DNA from: Actinoplanes sp. TBRC 11911
GTDB lineage: Bacteria > Actinomycetota > Actinomycetes > Mycobacteriales > Micromonosporaceae
DNA length: 64,000 nucleotides
Direction: 5' to 3'
Assembly: GCF_012933445.1 (NCBI RefSeq)
Contig: NZ_JABBNC010000026.1
Span: forward strand, 79,723-143,722
The notes under the pieces are model-generated. The model worked only from the letters and a program-made list of their open reading frames with translations, was not told where the DNA came from and made no database searches. This document shows positions 8,840 through 17,411 of the stretch, one piece after another (position 1 is the stretch's first letter; each line of letters opens with the position of its first letter). A program made the position numbers and the translations under genes.

Positions 8840-9091
8840 ATGAAGCAGGGAATCCACCCGCAGTACGGCTACGTCGTGTACCGCGACCGCAACGCCGACT
8901 ACGCCTTTCTGACGCGCTCGACCGCGACCAGCGACAAAACGGTCACCTGGGAGGACGGCAACGAGTACCCGGTGATCGACGTGCAGATCTCGGCCGCCAG
9001 CCACCCGTTCTGGACCGGTCGCCAGCGGCTGATCGACTCCGCGGGCCGTGTCGAGAAGTTCCGCCAGAAGTACGCGAAGTTCCAGCGCTAA
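8840..9091 (+). CDS. rpmE2: Ribosomal protein L31, type B (zinc-independent paralogue)
   Basis: An 83-residue protein beginning MKQGIHPQYGYVVYRD, with FLTRST and the C-terminal HPFWTGRQRLIDSAGRVEKF block of type B L31. It lacks the four zinc-binding cysteines of the C+ form, consistent with the paralogue made when zinc is short. The start at 8840 follows GGGAAGGAACC. The gene stands alone with a strong terminator. In other actinobacteria this paralogue is under Zur control. The A/T-rich stretch near 8759-8776 is the only candidate site and does not match a Zur box well. Confidence 0.95.
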   Translation: MKQGIHPQYGYVVYRDRNADYAFLTRSTATSDKTVTWEDGNEYPVIDVQISAASHPFWTGRQRLIDSAGRVEKFRQKYAKFQR

Positions 9092-9100
9092 GAGCCACCG

Positions 9101-9135
9101 AAACGCCGGCCGGGCGTGCTGCCCGGCCGGCGTTT
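9101..9135 (+). terminator. Terminator of rpmE2
   Basis: Perfect 15-bp inverted repeat AAACGCCGGCCGGGC / GCCCGGCCGGCGTTT around a 5-nt loop, 9 bp after the stop codon. The strongest intrinsic terminator-like structure in the window. Confidence 0.88.
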
Positions 9136-9973
9136 CGCGTCTCCGTTACTGGGCGTTTCGCGGCTGTAAGACCGCTCGCACGGCTTGCCTAATTCGTCCG
9201 ATTATTTCGGCATAAAGCAGGATTTAGTCTGCATCGTCCGACTGTGAAGCGAACGGGCTGCCCGCACTTCGCCCACCACCGCGGCCATACCCTTCGACGT
9301 CGGCCGTGTTGTCTCACTATTCGGTCACAGGGCACCCGCATCGTGGACGATCGTCCGAAGAGGACGGTTGATTTACCCGTATCGCACCTTTTGCCACCGC
9401 CATTTTCCGCCTGATTTCGAGACCTTGGAGAGTTACGCCCACATACGAGCCCCAACTCTCCAAGGTCTCGAAAATGGCGGGGTGCGGACGCCCGACGAGC
9501 CTTCGTGCCCCCGAAACGGCGTTCCGGCTTCGCGTCTGACTGGCGTGTTGTCACATCGGGGCTTCGGGAGCATGTCCTTCTTCTGCTGCCGCCCGCGAAC
9601 AGCTCGTCGCCGCGTGTGATTCGCCCGCGAAACCGAGGTCACCGGCGAAACACCCGCGGCCGACGATGCATCATGCACGGCCGGCCGAGTCATACGTGGC
9701 GGGCAGCTCACCCGTAGCCCACGATCATGCGTGGCCGGCGCGAATTATACCCGGGTAGGGCGAGCCCAAGGACGGCCGCGGGTCCGGTTCGCCGTTGTTC
9801 GGCCACAACGCCACCGCCCCTGCCCGGTTGCGGCCACCTCCCCTTCGCCGACGCCCCGGAAACCTGCGCCCGGCTCATCCTCGAAACCGCCTGACAGACA
9901 GCCCCCACCAGCCCTATTGGCGCCCCGCCAACAGCCTGCTACGTTTCGCCCTACCCGTCCCCGGAGGCACGCC
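9136..9973. other. Non-coding gap with one large hairpin and weak mini-hairpin units
   Basis: No convincing gene. It holds the first large hairpin (9415-9473) and three degenerate ~20-bp mini-hairpin-like units at about 9309-9367. The stretch from 9480 to 9960 shows no recognisable feature apart from the GGAGG ribosome-binding site of the next gene. Confidence 0.6.
9415..9473 (-). repeat. Large hairpin repeat, copy 1 (inverted orientation)
   Basis: Perfect 20-bp arms (TTTCGAGACCTTGGAGAGTT and its complement) around a 19-nt loop. Read on the minus strand the loop is GGGGCTCGTATGTGGGCGT, matching the loop of the four other copies. The pairing extends outward (CCGCCATTTT with AAAATGGCGG) across a one-sided bulge of about 10 nt, so this is the longest stem of the family. 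Confidence 0.85.
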
Positions 9974-11617
9974 ATGAACGAACCCTCCACAATGTGCGAA
10001 GCGTTCCACCGGACCGTCGCGCAGCGCCCGGACGCGATCGCCCTCCGCGGCACCACCTCCCACACCTGGGCCGACTACGCCGCCCGTGCCGCCGCGATCG
10101 CCGGTGGCCTGGCCGCCGCCGGTGTCGAGAAAGGTGACACCGTCGCCCTGCTGCTGAGCAACCGGCCCGAGTTCCACTTCGCCGACACCGCCGTGCAGCA
10201 CCTGCGCGCGGTCCCCTTCTCCTGCTACAACACGTCGTCGCCGGAGCAGCTCCGCTTCCTGATGGGCGCCTCCGGAGCCCGCGTCGCCATCACCGAGCAG
10301 CGCCTCGCCCCGGCCCTGCGCGGCAGCGTGAACACGATCCTGCTGGTCGACGACCTCCCCGCCTGGGAACGCCCGGGCTTCGACCTCGCGAGCGCCGCCA
10401 CCACGGTCCGGCCCGACGACCTGCTCACGCTCGTCTACACGTCCGGCACCACGGGCCGTCCCAAGGGTGTCGAGATCACCCACGCCAACATGGTCGCCAT
10501 GGTCGCCGCGACCGCCCCGATGTTCGGCGTCCGGGCCGGCGACCGTCTCGTCTCGTTCCTGCCCGCCGCGCACATCGCCGACCGCCTGAACTCGCACTAC
10601 CTCCACCTCTGGGCCGGCACCGAGGTCACCTGCCTGCCGGACATCCGCGACCTGGCCGCCGCCCTGGTCGAGGTGCGGCCGACGCTGTTCGGCGCGGTGC
10701 CCGAGGTGTGGCAGCGCATCGTCACCAGCATCCGGAACCTGAGCGACCCCACCCAGCGCGCGGCCGTCGCCCAGGCCGTCGAGATCGGCCTGCGCCACCA
10801 GCACACCCGGGCGGCCGGCGACGAACTGGCCATGCTGCACCGGGCCGCCGAGCACCGCGTCCTCGCCCCGCTGCGGGCCAAGCTCGGCCTCGACCAGGTC
10901 CGCGTCGCCGTCACCGCGGCCGCCCCCACGCCGCCGGAGGTCGTCGAGTTCATCAACGCGATCGGGGTGCCGCTCATCGAGGCCTGGGGCATGTCCGAGC
11001 TGTCCGGCGTGGGCACGATGGTGCCACCGGGCACGGTCCGCTCCGGCACGATCGGCCTGCCCATTCCGGCGGTCGAGGCCCGCCTGCTCGACGACGGTGA
11101 GCTGCTGGTCCGCGGCCCGACGGTGACCCGCGGCTACAAGGATCAGCCGGACGAGACCGCCGCCGCGATCGACCCGGACGGCTGGCTGCACACCGGGGAC
11201 ATCGCCACCCGCGACGAGGACGGCTACCTGCACCTCATCGACCGGAAGAAGGACCTGCTCATCACGACCGGCGGCAAGAACATCGCACCGGCCGCGGTGG
11301 AGCTCGCGCTGAAGACGCATTGCCCGCTGATCGGTCAGGCCGTCGTGGTCGGTGACGCCCGCCCGCACCTAACCGCGCTGATCGTCCTGGACCCGGAGAT
11401 GGTCCGCGGCATGGACGACGAGACGATCGCCGCGTCGATCGGCAAGGGCGTCGAGGCGGCCAACGCCACCCTGTCGCGGCCGGAGCAGGTCCGCGCGTTC
11501 GACGTGCTCACCGAGCCGTGGCCGCCGGGCGGCGATCTGGTCACCCCGACCATGAAGGTCCGGCGCCGGGCGGTGCTCGCCCGCTACGCCGACCGGATCG
11601 AGGCGCTGTACCGATGA
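9974..11617 (+). CDS. Long-chain acyl-CoA synthetase / AMP-dependent ligase
   Basis: A 547-residue ANL-superfamily enzyme that activates a fatty acid with ATP to the acyl-adenylate and then the CoA thioester. The phosphate-binding motif is YTSGTTGRPKG (residues 155-165), the adenine motif region is EAWGMSELSG, and the hinge and C-terminal domain show GWLHTGDIATRDEDGYLHLIDRK and TTGGKNIAP. Although the frame is open further upstream, the ATG at 9974 has a strong CGGAGG site and starts the conserved region. The product resembles FadD15-type synthetases. The stop overlaps the ATG of the flavoprotein remnant (ATGA), so the two were once an operon. Confidence 0.92.
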   Translation: MNEPSTMCEAFHRTVAQRPDAIALRGTTSHTWADYAARAAAIAGGLAAAGVEKGDTVALLLSNRPEFHFADTAVQHLRAVPFSCYNTSSPEQLRFLMGASGARVAITEQRLAPALRGSVNTILLVDDLPAWERPGFDLASAATTVRPDDLLTLVYTSGTTGRPKGVEITHANMVAMVAATAPMFGVRAGDRLVSFLPAAHIADRLNSHYLHLWAGTEVTCLPDIRDLAAALVEVRPTLFGAVPEVWQRIVTSIRNLSDPTQRAAVAQAVEIGLRHQHTRAAGDELAMLHRAAEHRVLAPLRAKLGLDQVRVAVTAAAPTPPEVVEFINAIGVPLIEAWGMSELSGVGTMVPPGTVRSGTIGLPIPAVEARLLDDGELLVRGPTVTRGYKDQPDETAAAIDPDGWLHTGDIATRDEDGYLHLIDRKKDLLITTGGKNIAPAAVELALKTHCPLIGQAVVVGDARPHLTALIVLDPEMVRGMDDETIAASIGKGVEAANATLSRPEQVRAFDVLTEPWPPGGDLVTPTMKVRRRAVLARYADRIEALYR

Positions 11618-11791
11618 AGGTCGCCATCATCGGCGCCGGCTTCGGCGGGGTCGCGGCCGCGGCGGCGCTCCTCGAGGCCGGCTTCGACGACGTGCTGCTG
11701 CTGGAGAAGGCGGACCGGATCGGCGTGGCCCGGCACGGCCGCCGAATACCGCCGCCGCACCAGCACCCTGAATGCCGCGGACTTTTGCTGA
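11614..11791 (+). pseudogene. Remnant of a Baeyer-Villiger-type flavin monooxygenase (internal deletion)
   Basis: The first ~38 codons encode an intact FAD-binding Rossmann start, MKVAIIGAGFGGVAAAAAL, continuing to LLLEKADRIGG, where Baeyer-Villiger monooxygenases continue with TWR-N-YPG. Here the sequence instead jumps at about 11726, in a shifted frame, to WPGTAAEYRRRTSTLNAADF followed by a stop at 11789-11791, which looks like the C-terminal WPG-YRRRT end of the same family. The simplest reading is that about 1.4 kb between the two conserved blocks was deleted. In frame 0 the ORF runs on to 11826 without resemblance to anything. Family assignment is inference from two short blocks. Confidence 0.6.
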
Positions 11792-11822
11792 TCGCACTCC
11801 GCCTGCTTGCCCTCACCACGAT

Positions 11823-12143
11823 CTAGAGCGGCCAGTGGCCGGCGACGATCGCGCCGATAGCGGCCGCCGCCTCGACCACCGTCCGGGTGCTGCCGGCGCT
11901 GGCGGCGAGTTGACGCAACCGGCTCTGGACATGGCCCCGGGCCTCCGGCGTGCCGTCCGCTATCTCGCCCCGAATCGCGGCGATCTCCCGGTCCGCGTAC
12001 GAGGGGTCGGGGTGTTCGTCACGGATCGCGGTCAGCAGGCCGCGAACCTGGTCCCCGGGCGCGGCGTAGTTGTTCTGGGTGTTGGTGTTCTGGCCGCCGA
12101 AGTTCTGGATGCCGCCGTGGAAGCTCATGTCGCCGAAATTCAT
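11823..12143 (-). CDS. Small protein with Gly/Asn N-terminal motif and helical tail
   Basis: A 106-residue protein of unknown function. The N-terminus contains HGGIQNFGGQNTNTQNN, closely similar to the last residues of the upstream gene product (GGQQNFGGKNTNVQNN). Residues 32-106 are predicted helical (VRGLLTAIRDEHPDPSYADR and a C-terminal EAAAAIGAIVAGHWPL). The start ATG overlaps the stop of the 582-residue membrane protein gene by 4 bp, so the two are translationally coupled and the shared motif suggests that they bind each other or the same partner. No enzymatic motif is visible. Confidence 0.7.
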   Translation of the reverse strand: MNFGDMSFHGGIQNFGGQNTNTQNNYAAPGDQVRGLLTAIRDEHPDPSYADREIAAIRGEIADGTPEARGHVQSRLRQLAASAGSTRTVVEAAAAIGAIVAGHWPL

Positions 12144-13888
12144 CGTGCGCCCGTCTTCGGAGGGGTGCCGAGGTTGTTCTGCACGTTCGTGTTCTTGCCC
12201 CCGAAGTTCTGCTGGCCCCCGATGAAGGTGGCGTTGTCGATGGACACCGACGCGACGGCGTTGCGCAGTTCCGACGTGTCGACGCCGCGCTCGTCGAGGT
12301 GGTCGAGGACGGCCTCGGTGACGGCGCGGTCGAGGAGCTTCATGTACTTACCGGAGTCCAGGACCTGCATGAACTTCACCGTCGGACGCTGCGCCGCCAG
12401 CTCGCGGACGCTGAAACGGGCGCCGTAGTCGTAGTAGCGGAACTCGTCGGCCAACCGAGCCGAGCGAGTCATCCGGCCGGACAGCCGGACGGTGTCCCAT
12501 CCGAGCCGGACCAGATGCGCCGGCCCGAGGATGTTGTCGTGCAGGAAAGCCCTCAGCGTGTGCGCCGCCGCCTGCGCCGGGATGCGTTCCGGGCGCAGGT
12601 TGTCGACGAGGTGGTAGCGCCGACGGACCTGCGGCATCACCGTGCACACGAACTCGGTGTAGAGCATGCCACCCTCGACGGCCAGGTGAACGAACGCCGT
12701 CACGCCGATCCCGGAGTCCTGAGCGGGAAGCACGAGCCTGCCGTCGGACGTGCGGATCTCCTTGCCGCTGGCCGGAACCACCGCCCGGAGGTAGTGCCGC
12801 AGCCCGCCCTGCGGATTGTCCATGATCGCGTCGATCGTCTCGGGCGAGGCCATGGTGCGCGGTGTCCTGGTCTGCGGGTCGATCAGCGGATCGTCGCCGC
12901 GCCGGTTCCCGTCCGCCACCAGGTACGGCACGACGTAGATGTTGGGGATGCGTTCGCCGTCGCGCAGCCGCGGGTCGCGCAACCCGAGGACCGCATCGTG
13001 CACGCGCCGGTTCAGTGAGGCGCTGTCGATGGGCACCCGGCCGTCCCCGTTCTTGGAGCGCAACGGCGTGGCCAGCGACCAGCTGTGCTCGACCCAGCCG
13101 GCGCCGGCGAACGGGTCGACGTCCTGCACACAGATGTTGCCCCGCTGCATCGCCGCGACCACGCCGAGCCGCCATTCGATGCGGGAGTTGCCGGTGTGCG
13201 GCACCGACGGTACGACCCCGGGAGCCAGCTCGGTGGTGAGGATGCCGTACGCCTGCCGCCGCGACAGGAACAACGCCAGGAACATCGCGATCGCCAGCCC
13301 GATCGGGGCGAGCAGCGAGAGGACCAGCATCCCACCGGCGAACGCGCCACCGAGGTCCGGGGTCGACACGCCGCCGCTGTCCCCGAACGGGCTCGACGTG
13401 CCGGACAGCCCCATCGACCCGACCACGCCGGCGAGCAGGAACTGGAACAGAAAATAGCCCGCGAGGCACATCGCGAGGACGGCGATCACCGCCAGGCCCG
13501 CCAGCCGCACCGATCGCGGCATCTGTCGCACCGCTGACGAGCGCACCCCCACCACCACGGCGCACAGACCCAGCCACACGAGCGTCAGGGATCCGCTGAG
13601 ACAGAGCCCGACGAGCAGCAGCCCGGTGACGATGGCGTACCGGGCCAGCAGCAGACGGCGGGCACGCAGGCAGTGCCGGACGACCGGGTCCAGATCGAAG
13701 TCGTACGAGGGCGGTACCGCCTTGCGTTCCGACTCGACGACCTCGCGGATCACCGCGTTGGCGAAACCGGCGTCCAGATAGGGCGCCCCGCACAGCTGCC
13801 GGGTGGTGTCGTTCAGCCTGGTTCCCGGTGCGTACAACGGCATGCGCAGCAGCGGCTCATCGGGTCCACGTTGGTGCGGATAACCCAT
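12140..13888 (-). CDS. Membrane protein of unknown function with C-terminal Gly/Asn motif
   Basis: 582 residues. The N-terminal ~80 residues are soluble, then come about five hydrophobic segments between residues 80 and 215 (for example YAIVTGLLLVGLCLSGSLTLVWLGL and MLVLSLLAPIGLAIAMFLALFL). The remaining ~370 residues are soluble and rich in conserved-looking aromatic and charged patches such as IPNIYVVPYLVADGN and RYYDYGARFSVREL. The extreme C-terminus is FIGGQQNFGGKNTNVQNN, repeated at the start of the coupled downstream gene. I do not recognise the family. Reading-frame quality and coupling make it a real gene. Confidence 0.8.
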   Translation of the reverse strand: MGYPHQRGPDEPLLRMPLYAPGTRLNDTTRQLCGAPYLDAGFANAVIREVVESERKAVPPSYDFDLDPVVRHCLRARRLLLARYAIVTGLLLVGLCLSGSLTLVWLGLCAVVVGVRSSAVRQMPRSVRLAGLAVIAVLAMCLAGYFLFQFLLAGVVGSMGLSGTSSPFGDSGGVSTPDLGGAFAGGMLVLSLLAPIGLAIAMFLALFLSRRQAYGILTTELAPGVVPSVPHTGNSRIEWRLGVVAAMQRGNICVQDVDPFAGAGWVEHSWSLATPLRSKNGDGRVPIDSASLNRRVHDAVLGLRDPRLRDGERIPNIYVVPYLVADGNRRGDDPLIDPQTRTPRTMASPETIDAIMDNPQGGLRHYLRAVVPASGKEIRTSDGRLVLPAQDSGIGVTAFVHLAVEGGMLYTEFVCTVMPQVRRRYHLVDNLRPERIPAQAAAHTLRAFLHDNILGPAHLVRLGWDTVRLSGRMTRSARLADEFRYYDYGARFSVRELAAQRPTVKFMQVLDSGKYMKLLDRAVTEAVLDHLDERGVDTSELRNAVASVSIDNATFIGGQQNFGGKNTNVQNNLGTPPKTGAR

Positions 13889-13918
13889 GCCGGGAAGCTA
13901 CCGTCGCGCGTAATCAGG

Positions 13919-14192
13919 ATGACAGCCCCTGGACGGGGGACGCGCCACCGCCCTCGAGGTGGTCCCGCCCAGCGACACGGCCATGCAGGACGTCGACGCG
14001 ACCCAACGCGCCGTCGACGCGCTGACCATGCCTCGCGGCATTCTGGCCGGCTTCCCCGCGGCCGACCTGTGGACCGACGAATACGTGCTGGCCGTGGGCG
14101 GCGGCTCGCCGTTGACGGCCGGGAACATGAGCCCCGCGGCGCTCGCCGAGATGTCCTGGGTCAGCAGTCCTAGGCCGAGTCAGTGGCCGTAG
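13919..14192 (+). pseudogene. Fragment of a LysR-type regulator (effector-binding domain)
   Basis: The reading LEVVPPSDTAMQDVD, then AVDALTMPRGILAGFPAADL and WTDEYVLAVGGGSPLT matches the layout of a LysR effector domain, where a glycine-rich IDLAI-type strand is followed by a loop and L-EDRYV-VV. There is no helix-turn-helix before it and no C-terminal subdomain after the stop at 14190-14192. It is a gene remnant in an intergenic region rather than an intact gene. Identification is by pattern only. Confidence 0.5.
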
Positions 14193-14347
14193 GCGATCAG
14201 CGATCTGATCGCCGTCCGTCCGCCAGCCCCGCGCATATCCGACATTCCCGAGATTTATCGGATCGGCCGGGCCGCCGGACGGGGGGCCCGGCGCGCGGCC
14301 GCGCGGCGCTTCCATTCCGTGAGACAGGCGACCGCCTGCTGAGACCC

Positions 14348-14410
14348 GCACCCACATCATGGACCCACCGTCCGCGATGTGAGACCGGCGTCCATTGTAG
14401 AGAGTATATC
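14348..14410 (+). repeat. Mini-hairpin array preceding large hairpin 2
   Basis: Three degenerate ~20-bp units: GCACCCACATCATGGACC, GTCCGCGATGTGAGACCGGC and GTCCATTGTAGAGAGTATATC. A ~45-nt linker leads to the large hairpin, and two further units (ATCCATCATGTGACCGCGGT, GTCCACATAGCGGGACGCC) follow it at 14512-14550. Confidence 0.65.
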
Positions 14411-14454
14411 TGTCACGTAATGAGGCTTTCGCCCGGCAGTTTTTCCGGCCGAAT

Positions 14455-14507
14455 GTGAACCTTGGAGAGTTATGGCTCGTATGTGGGCGCAACTCTCCAA
14501 GGTTCAC
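14455..14507 (+). repeat. Large hairpin repeat, copy 2
   Basis: Perfect 17-bp arms GTGAACCTTGGAGAGTT / AACTCTCCAAGGTTCAC around the 19-nt loop ATGGCTCGTATGTGGGCGC. The rest of the gap from 14193 to 14659 shows no gene. Confidence 0.85.
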
Positions 14508-14659
14508 AAAAATCCATCATGTGACCGCGGTGTCCACATAGCGGGACGCCCGGCCGCGAACGCATCGCCACAGCGCCTCAGCTCTGGCACCACCGCGTCA
14601 GCGGCCACACCGCGACCAGGTCACTCGCCTACCACCACGGTTAGGACTTACTCGTCTGA

Positions 14660-16288
14660 TTAGTAGCGGAACTTGTGCCGAGCGCTGCGCCGGTTCACCC
14701 GGGCCGGCGGCTCGTCCAGCTTGTCGCGTTCCGGCGGCTGCTCGGCCGGCTCACGGCCCCGGGGAAAATCCCGCATGGTCACCACGAAACCTTGGACCAG
14801 GCGATCCGCGCGCAGGTCGCGGTACGTGGCTTCGACCGGCACCGGGCTGCCGTCGGCCCGCAGCAGCGAGCAGAACAGCACACCGTCGCCGGAGCTCTGC
14901 AGGGCCTGGCGCAGCTCGTCGCGGTCGTCCGGATGCACCAGGTCGTCGAGGGTGGCCAGCGGCGGAAGGTCGTCGGCGCCGAGCAGCTCACGCAGCGACG
15001 GGCTGGCGTAGCGGACGCGATGGTCCTCCTCGATCACCACCATGACGTCCGCGCTGTTCCGGATCACCGCACGCAGATAGAGGTCACTGTCGCGGCGGCC
15101 GACCGCCTCCATCAAGGAGATGCGATCCAGCGCGAGCGCCGCCTGACCGGCCAGCACCTCGAGGGTGTCGCGAGTGGCGGTGAGAATGTCCCGCCGCCCC
15201 TCGAGGATCAGGGCCCCGCCACTGGGCCGGGCGACGGCGAGCGGTTCCAGCCAGAGCGGACAGACCAGCGTGGCGTAGTCGTCGTCCGCGTCCTCGATCC
15301 ACCAGCTGCGGTGCGGCAGGACGGCCTCGGGCCTAGGCGGCGCCTGCAGCGTGAGCTGGCGGTCGTCGACGGCGAAGACCGTGCCGCGGATCGCCTCCGG
15401 CGGCATGAGCTGGGCGATCGCGGCCCGGACGGCCTTGTCCACGGCCGGTGTCTCGACGGCGGCGACCAGGGCCGCGCTCGCCTGCCGCAAGCTGCGCTCG
15501 CGCCGCAGGGCCTGGCCGTTGAGCGTCACCGAGTCGGTCAGCCGCGTGATGGTCAGCAGAAGGGTGATCCCACCCGCCACGGCGATCACCACGCCGTCGC
15601 CGACCGTGCCGTGCACCGCCTCGATCAGCAGGACGACCGGCGGGGTGGCGACCGAGATGCCCAGTAGCGCCGCCCAGCGCCCCAGCCACGGGCGCGGACG
15701 CGGCGCCGCGGGCTCGGTGAGCCGGACCATCGACGGGTGCAGCGCGGCGGCACCCCACGCCAGGTAGAGCACCACGAAGCCGGACTCGCTCGCCCGGCCC
15801 GGCCACAGTGGCTGCACGATGTCGCTGACCAGGACCCCCACCGCACCGATGACCAGTAGCACGGCCGAGACGTTGCGGCCGACGACGACCAGCACTCGGG
15901 CGACCACCGCGAGCAGCAGCAGGGCGCCGATCACGTACGCCCCGGAGATGGTGCCCGCGTCGCCGGCGACCAGCACCCAGACCACCAGCAGCGTCGAGCA
16001 CGCGAACGCGAGCAGGTCGATGAGGCGTGCCCGGTCGACGAGGATCGCACCGATGCGGGTCAGCTGCAGCAGACTCCAGGCGATCAGCACGATCATGACG
16101 TAGAAGCAGATGTCGGCCGCGCCGGGCCGGTCCAGCGCGGTCAGCACGTCGCCGGCGGCGCTCGCCACGATGGCCCCGGCGAGGAGCAGCCACGGTCCGG
16201 CCCGGGCGGGCCGGTGCCGGCGGACGCCGTAGACGATGGCGGTCGCGCTCCCGATCCCCAGAACGATCCATTCGACGGCCCGCAGCAC
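14660..16288 (-). CDS. Membrane sensor with GAF-like and PAS domains but no output domain
   Basis: 542 residues from a GTG at 16288. The N-terminal ~260 residues hold about eight to ten hydrophobic helices (WIVLGIGSATAIVYGV onward). A GAF-like region follows (around residues 275-395, ending VLAGQAALALDRISLMEAVG), then a PAS domain (about 405-520: AVIRNSADVMVVIEEDHRV, LDDLVHPDDRDEL, DGSPVPVEATYRDL). Related actinobacterial proteins normally continue with GGDEF and EAL domains. This one ends at NRRSARHKFRY. Either the output domain has been lost or it signals through a partner. Confidence 0.8.
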   Translation of the reverse strand: MLRAVEWIVLGIGSATAIVYGVRRHRPARAGPWLLLAGAIVASAAGDVLTALDRPGAADICFYVMIVLIAWSLLQLTRIGAILVDRARLIDLLAFACSTLLVVWVLVAGDAGTISGAYVIGALLLLAVVARVLVVVGRNVSAVLLVIGAVGVLVSDIVQPLWPGRASESGFVVLYLAWGAAALHPSMVRLTEPAAPRPRPWLGRWAALLGISVATPPVVLLIEAVHGTVGDGVVIAVAGGITLLLTITRLTDSVTLNGQALRRERSLRQASAALVAAVETPAVDKAVRAAIAQLMPPEAIRGTVFAVDDRQLTLQAPPRPEAVLPHRSWWIEDADDDYATLVCPLWLEPLAVARPSGGALILEGRRDILTATRDTLEVLAGQAALALDRISLMEAVGRRDSDLYLRAVIRNSADVMVVIEEDHRVRYASPSLRELLGADDLPPLATLDDLVHPDDRDELRQALQSSGDGVLFCSLLRADGSPVPVEATYRDLRADRLVQGFVVTMRDFPRGREPAEQPPERDKLDEPPARVNRRSARHKFRY

Positions 16289-16417
16289 GCCCCACTAGTA
16301 CCAGCAGCGTTGCCATGTGTCCATGTCGATGTAGGAAGCGGGCGATGCGAGCGTGGCCCGCTGTGACCTCGGACGCAGCGCCGGTCCGGCGGTCCGGTTC
16401 GCTCTTAGCGTTGCGGC

Positions 16418-17308
16418 ATGACGGAGATCGCGACATTCCTGCCCGGCCCGCACATCCGAGTGATCTCCGACAGCACTCGGCAGGCGGGGTGGCGCTCGGC
16501 GACACTTTGCCGGGTCGTCAACGATCGCGTCGTCGACGACTTCGAGCTGCCGCCGATCGGCGCGCAGACGATCGTGCTGATGACCAAGGGGCGGGCGGCC
16601 GTGGAGGCGCGCGGCGACGGCGGCCGCTGGCACCGCAGCGACTACGCGCCGGGCAAGCTCGGCATGACCGCCCCCGGCCGCCGCGTGGCGCTGCGCTGGC
16701 GCACCTTCTCGTCCGAGGAGAAGGAGACGCTGCATCTCTACCTACCGGGCCGCACCTTGGTCGACGCGGCCGCACAGATGGGCGGGCGGCAGATCTCGCC
16801 CGAGGACCTGCCCGACACGCTGGGCGCCGACGACCGGGTAGTCGAGACCACCATGCTGGCCATGGCCGGCGCCGCGGCCCGGGGCGCCGACGACCTCTAT
16901 GCCGAGTCGGCAGCCCTGTTCCTCGCCGTGCACCTGATGTCGCAGCACCACGAGCGGGATGTCGTGCGAGGGGCCGGTCCGGACGACCCCCGGCTGCGGC
17001 GAGCCGTCGACTTCATGCACGAGAACCTTGCCGGGCCGGTCGCGCTGGCCGACATGGCCGGGGCCGCCGGGGTCAGCCCGTTCCATTTCGTGCGTCTGTT
17101 CCGGGCGGCGATGGGCGAGCCGCCACGCAAATACCTGACCCGGCTACGCATCGAGGCCGCCTGCCGCAGCCTGGAACGCGGCGTGACGTCCATCACGGAC
17201 ATCGCGTACCTGTGCGGTTTCAGCAGTTCGGCGCACCTGTCCGCGGCGATCCGCCGGCACACCGGGATGTCGCCCACCCAATACCGGCTCAGCCACGCCG
17301 GTTCCTGA
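16418..17308 (+). CDS. AraC-family transcriptional regulator
   Basis: A 296-residue protein with a cupin-like N-terminal effector domain and a C-terminal double helix-turn-helix (about residues 195-292). The second helix-turn-helix carries the family signature SITDIAYLCGFSSSAHLSAAIRRHTGMSPTQYR in two pieces: ITDIAYLCGFSSSAHLS and TGMSPTQYR. The first has LADMAGAAGVSPFHFVRLF. It is divergent from the PAS-domain sensor. No adjacent target operon is obvious. Confidence 0.9.
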   Translation: MTEIATFLPGPHIRVISDSTRQAGWRSATLCRVVNDRVVDDFELPPIGAQTIVLMTKGRAAVEARGDGGRWHRSDYAPGKLGMTAPGRRVALRWRTFSSEEKETLHLYLPGRTLVDAAAQMGGRQISPEDLPDTLGADDRVVETTMLAMAGAAARGADDLYAESAALFLAVHLMSQHHERDVVRGAGPDDPRLRRAVDFMHENLAGPVALADMAGAAGVSPFHFVRLFRAAMGEPPRKYLTRLRIEAACRSLERGVTSITDIAYLCGFSSSAHLSAAIRRHTGMSPTQYRLSHAGS

Positions 17309-17316
17309 ACGACTAG

Positions 17317-17336
17317 AGCCGTAGCCGGTCGGCTTT
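17317..17336 (+). terminator. Terminator of the AraC-type gene
   Basis: AGCCG / CGGCT stem with an 8-nt loop, followed by TTT, 9 bp past the stop codon. Confidence 0.55.
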
Positions 17337-17411
17337 ACCGTCATTTGACGTAGCTAAGGGCAAGAACTCTCCGGCTTCAGCGCAAGACGATGTAAGCGGG
17401 TAGAGGGGTCG

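Noticed and set aside
9415..9473. Large hairpin as a simple intrinsic terminator.
   Set aside because: No T-tract, fixed 19-nt loop, not placed right after genes, and the same loop recurs in five places.
14348..14550. Mini-hairpin array as integron attC sites.
   Set aside because: No integrase or cassette genes, units are only ~20 bp, and the core GTTRRRY signature is missing.
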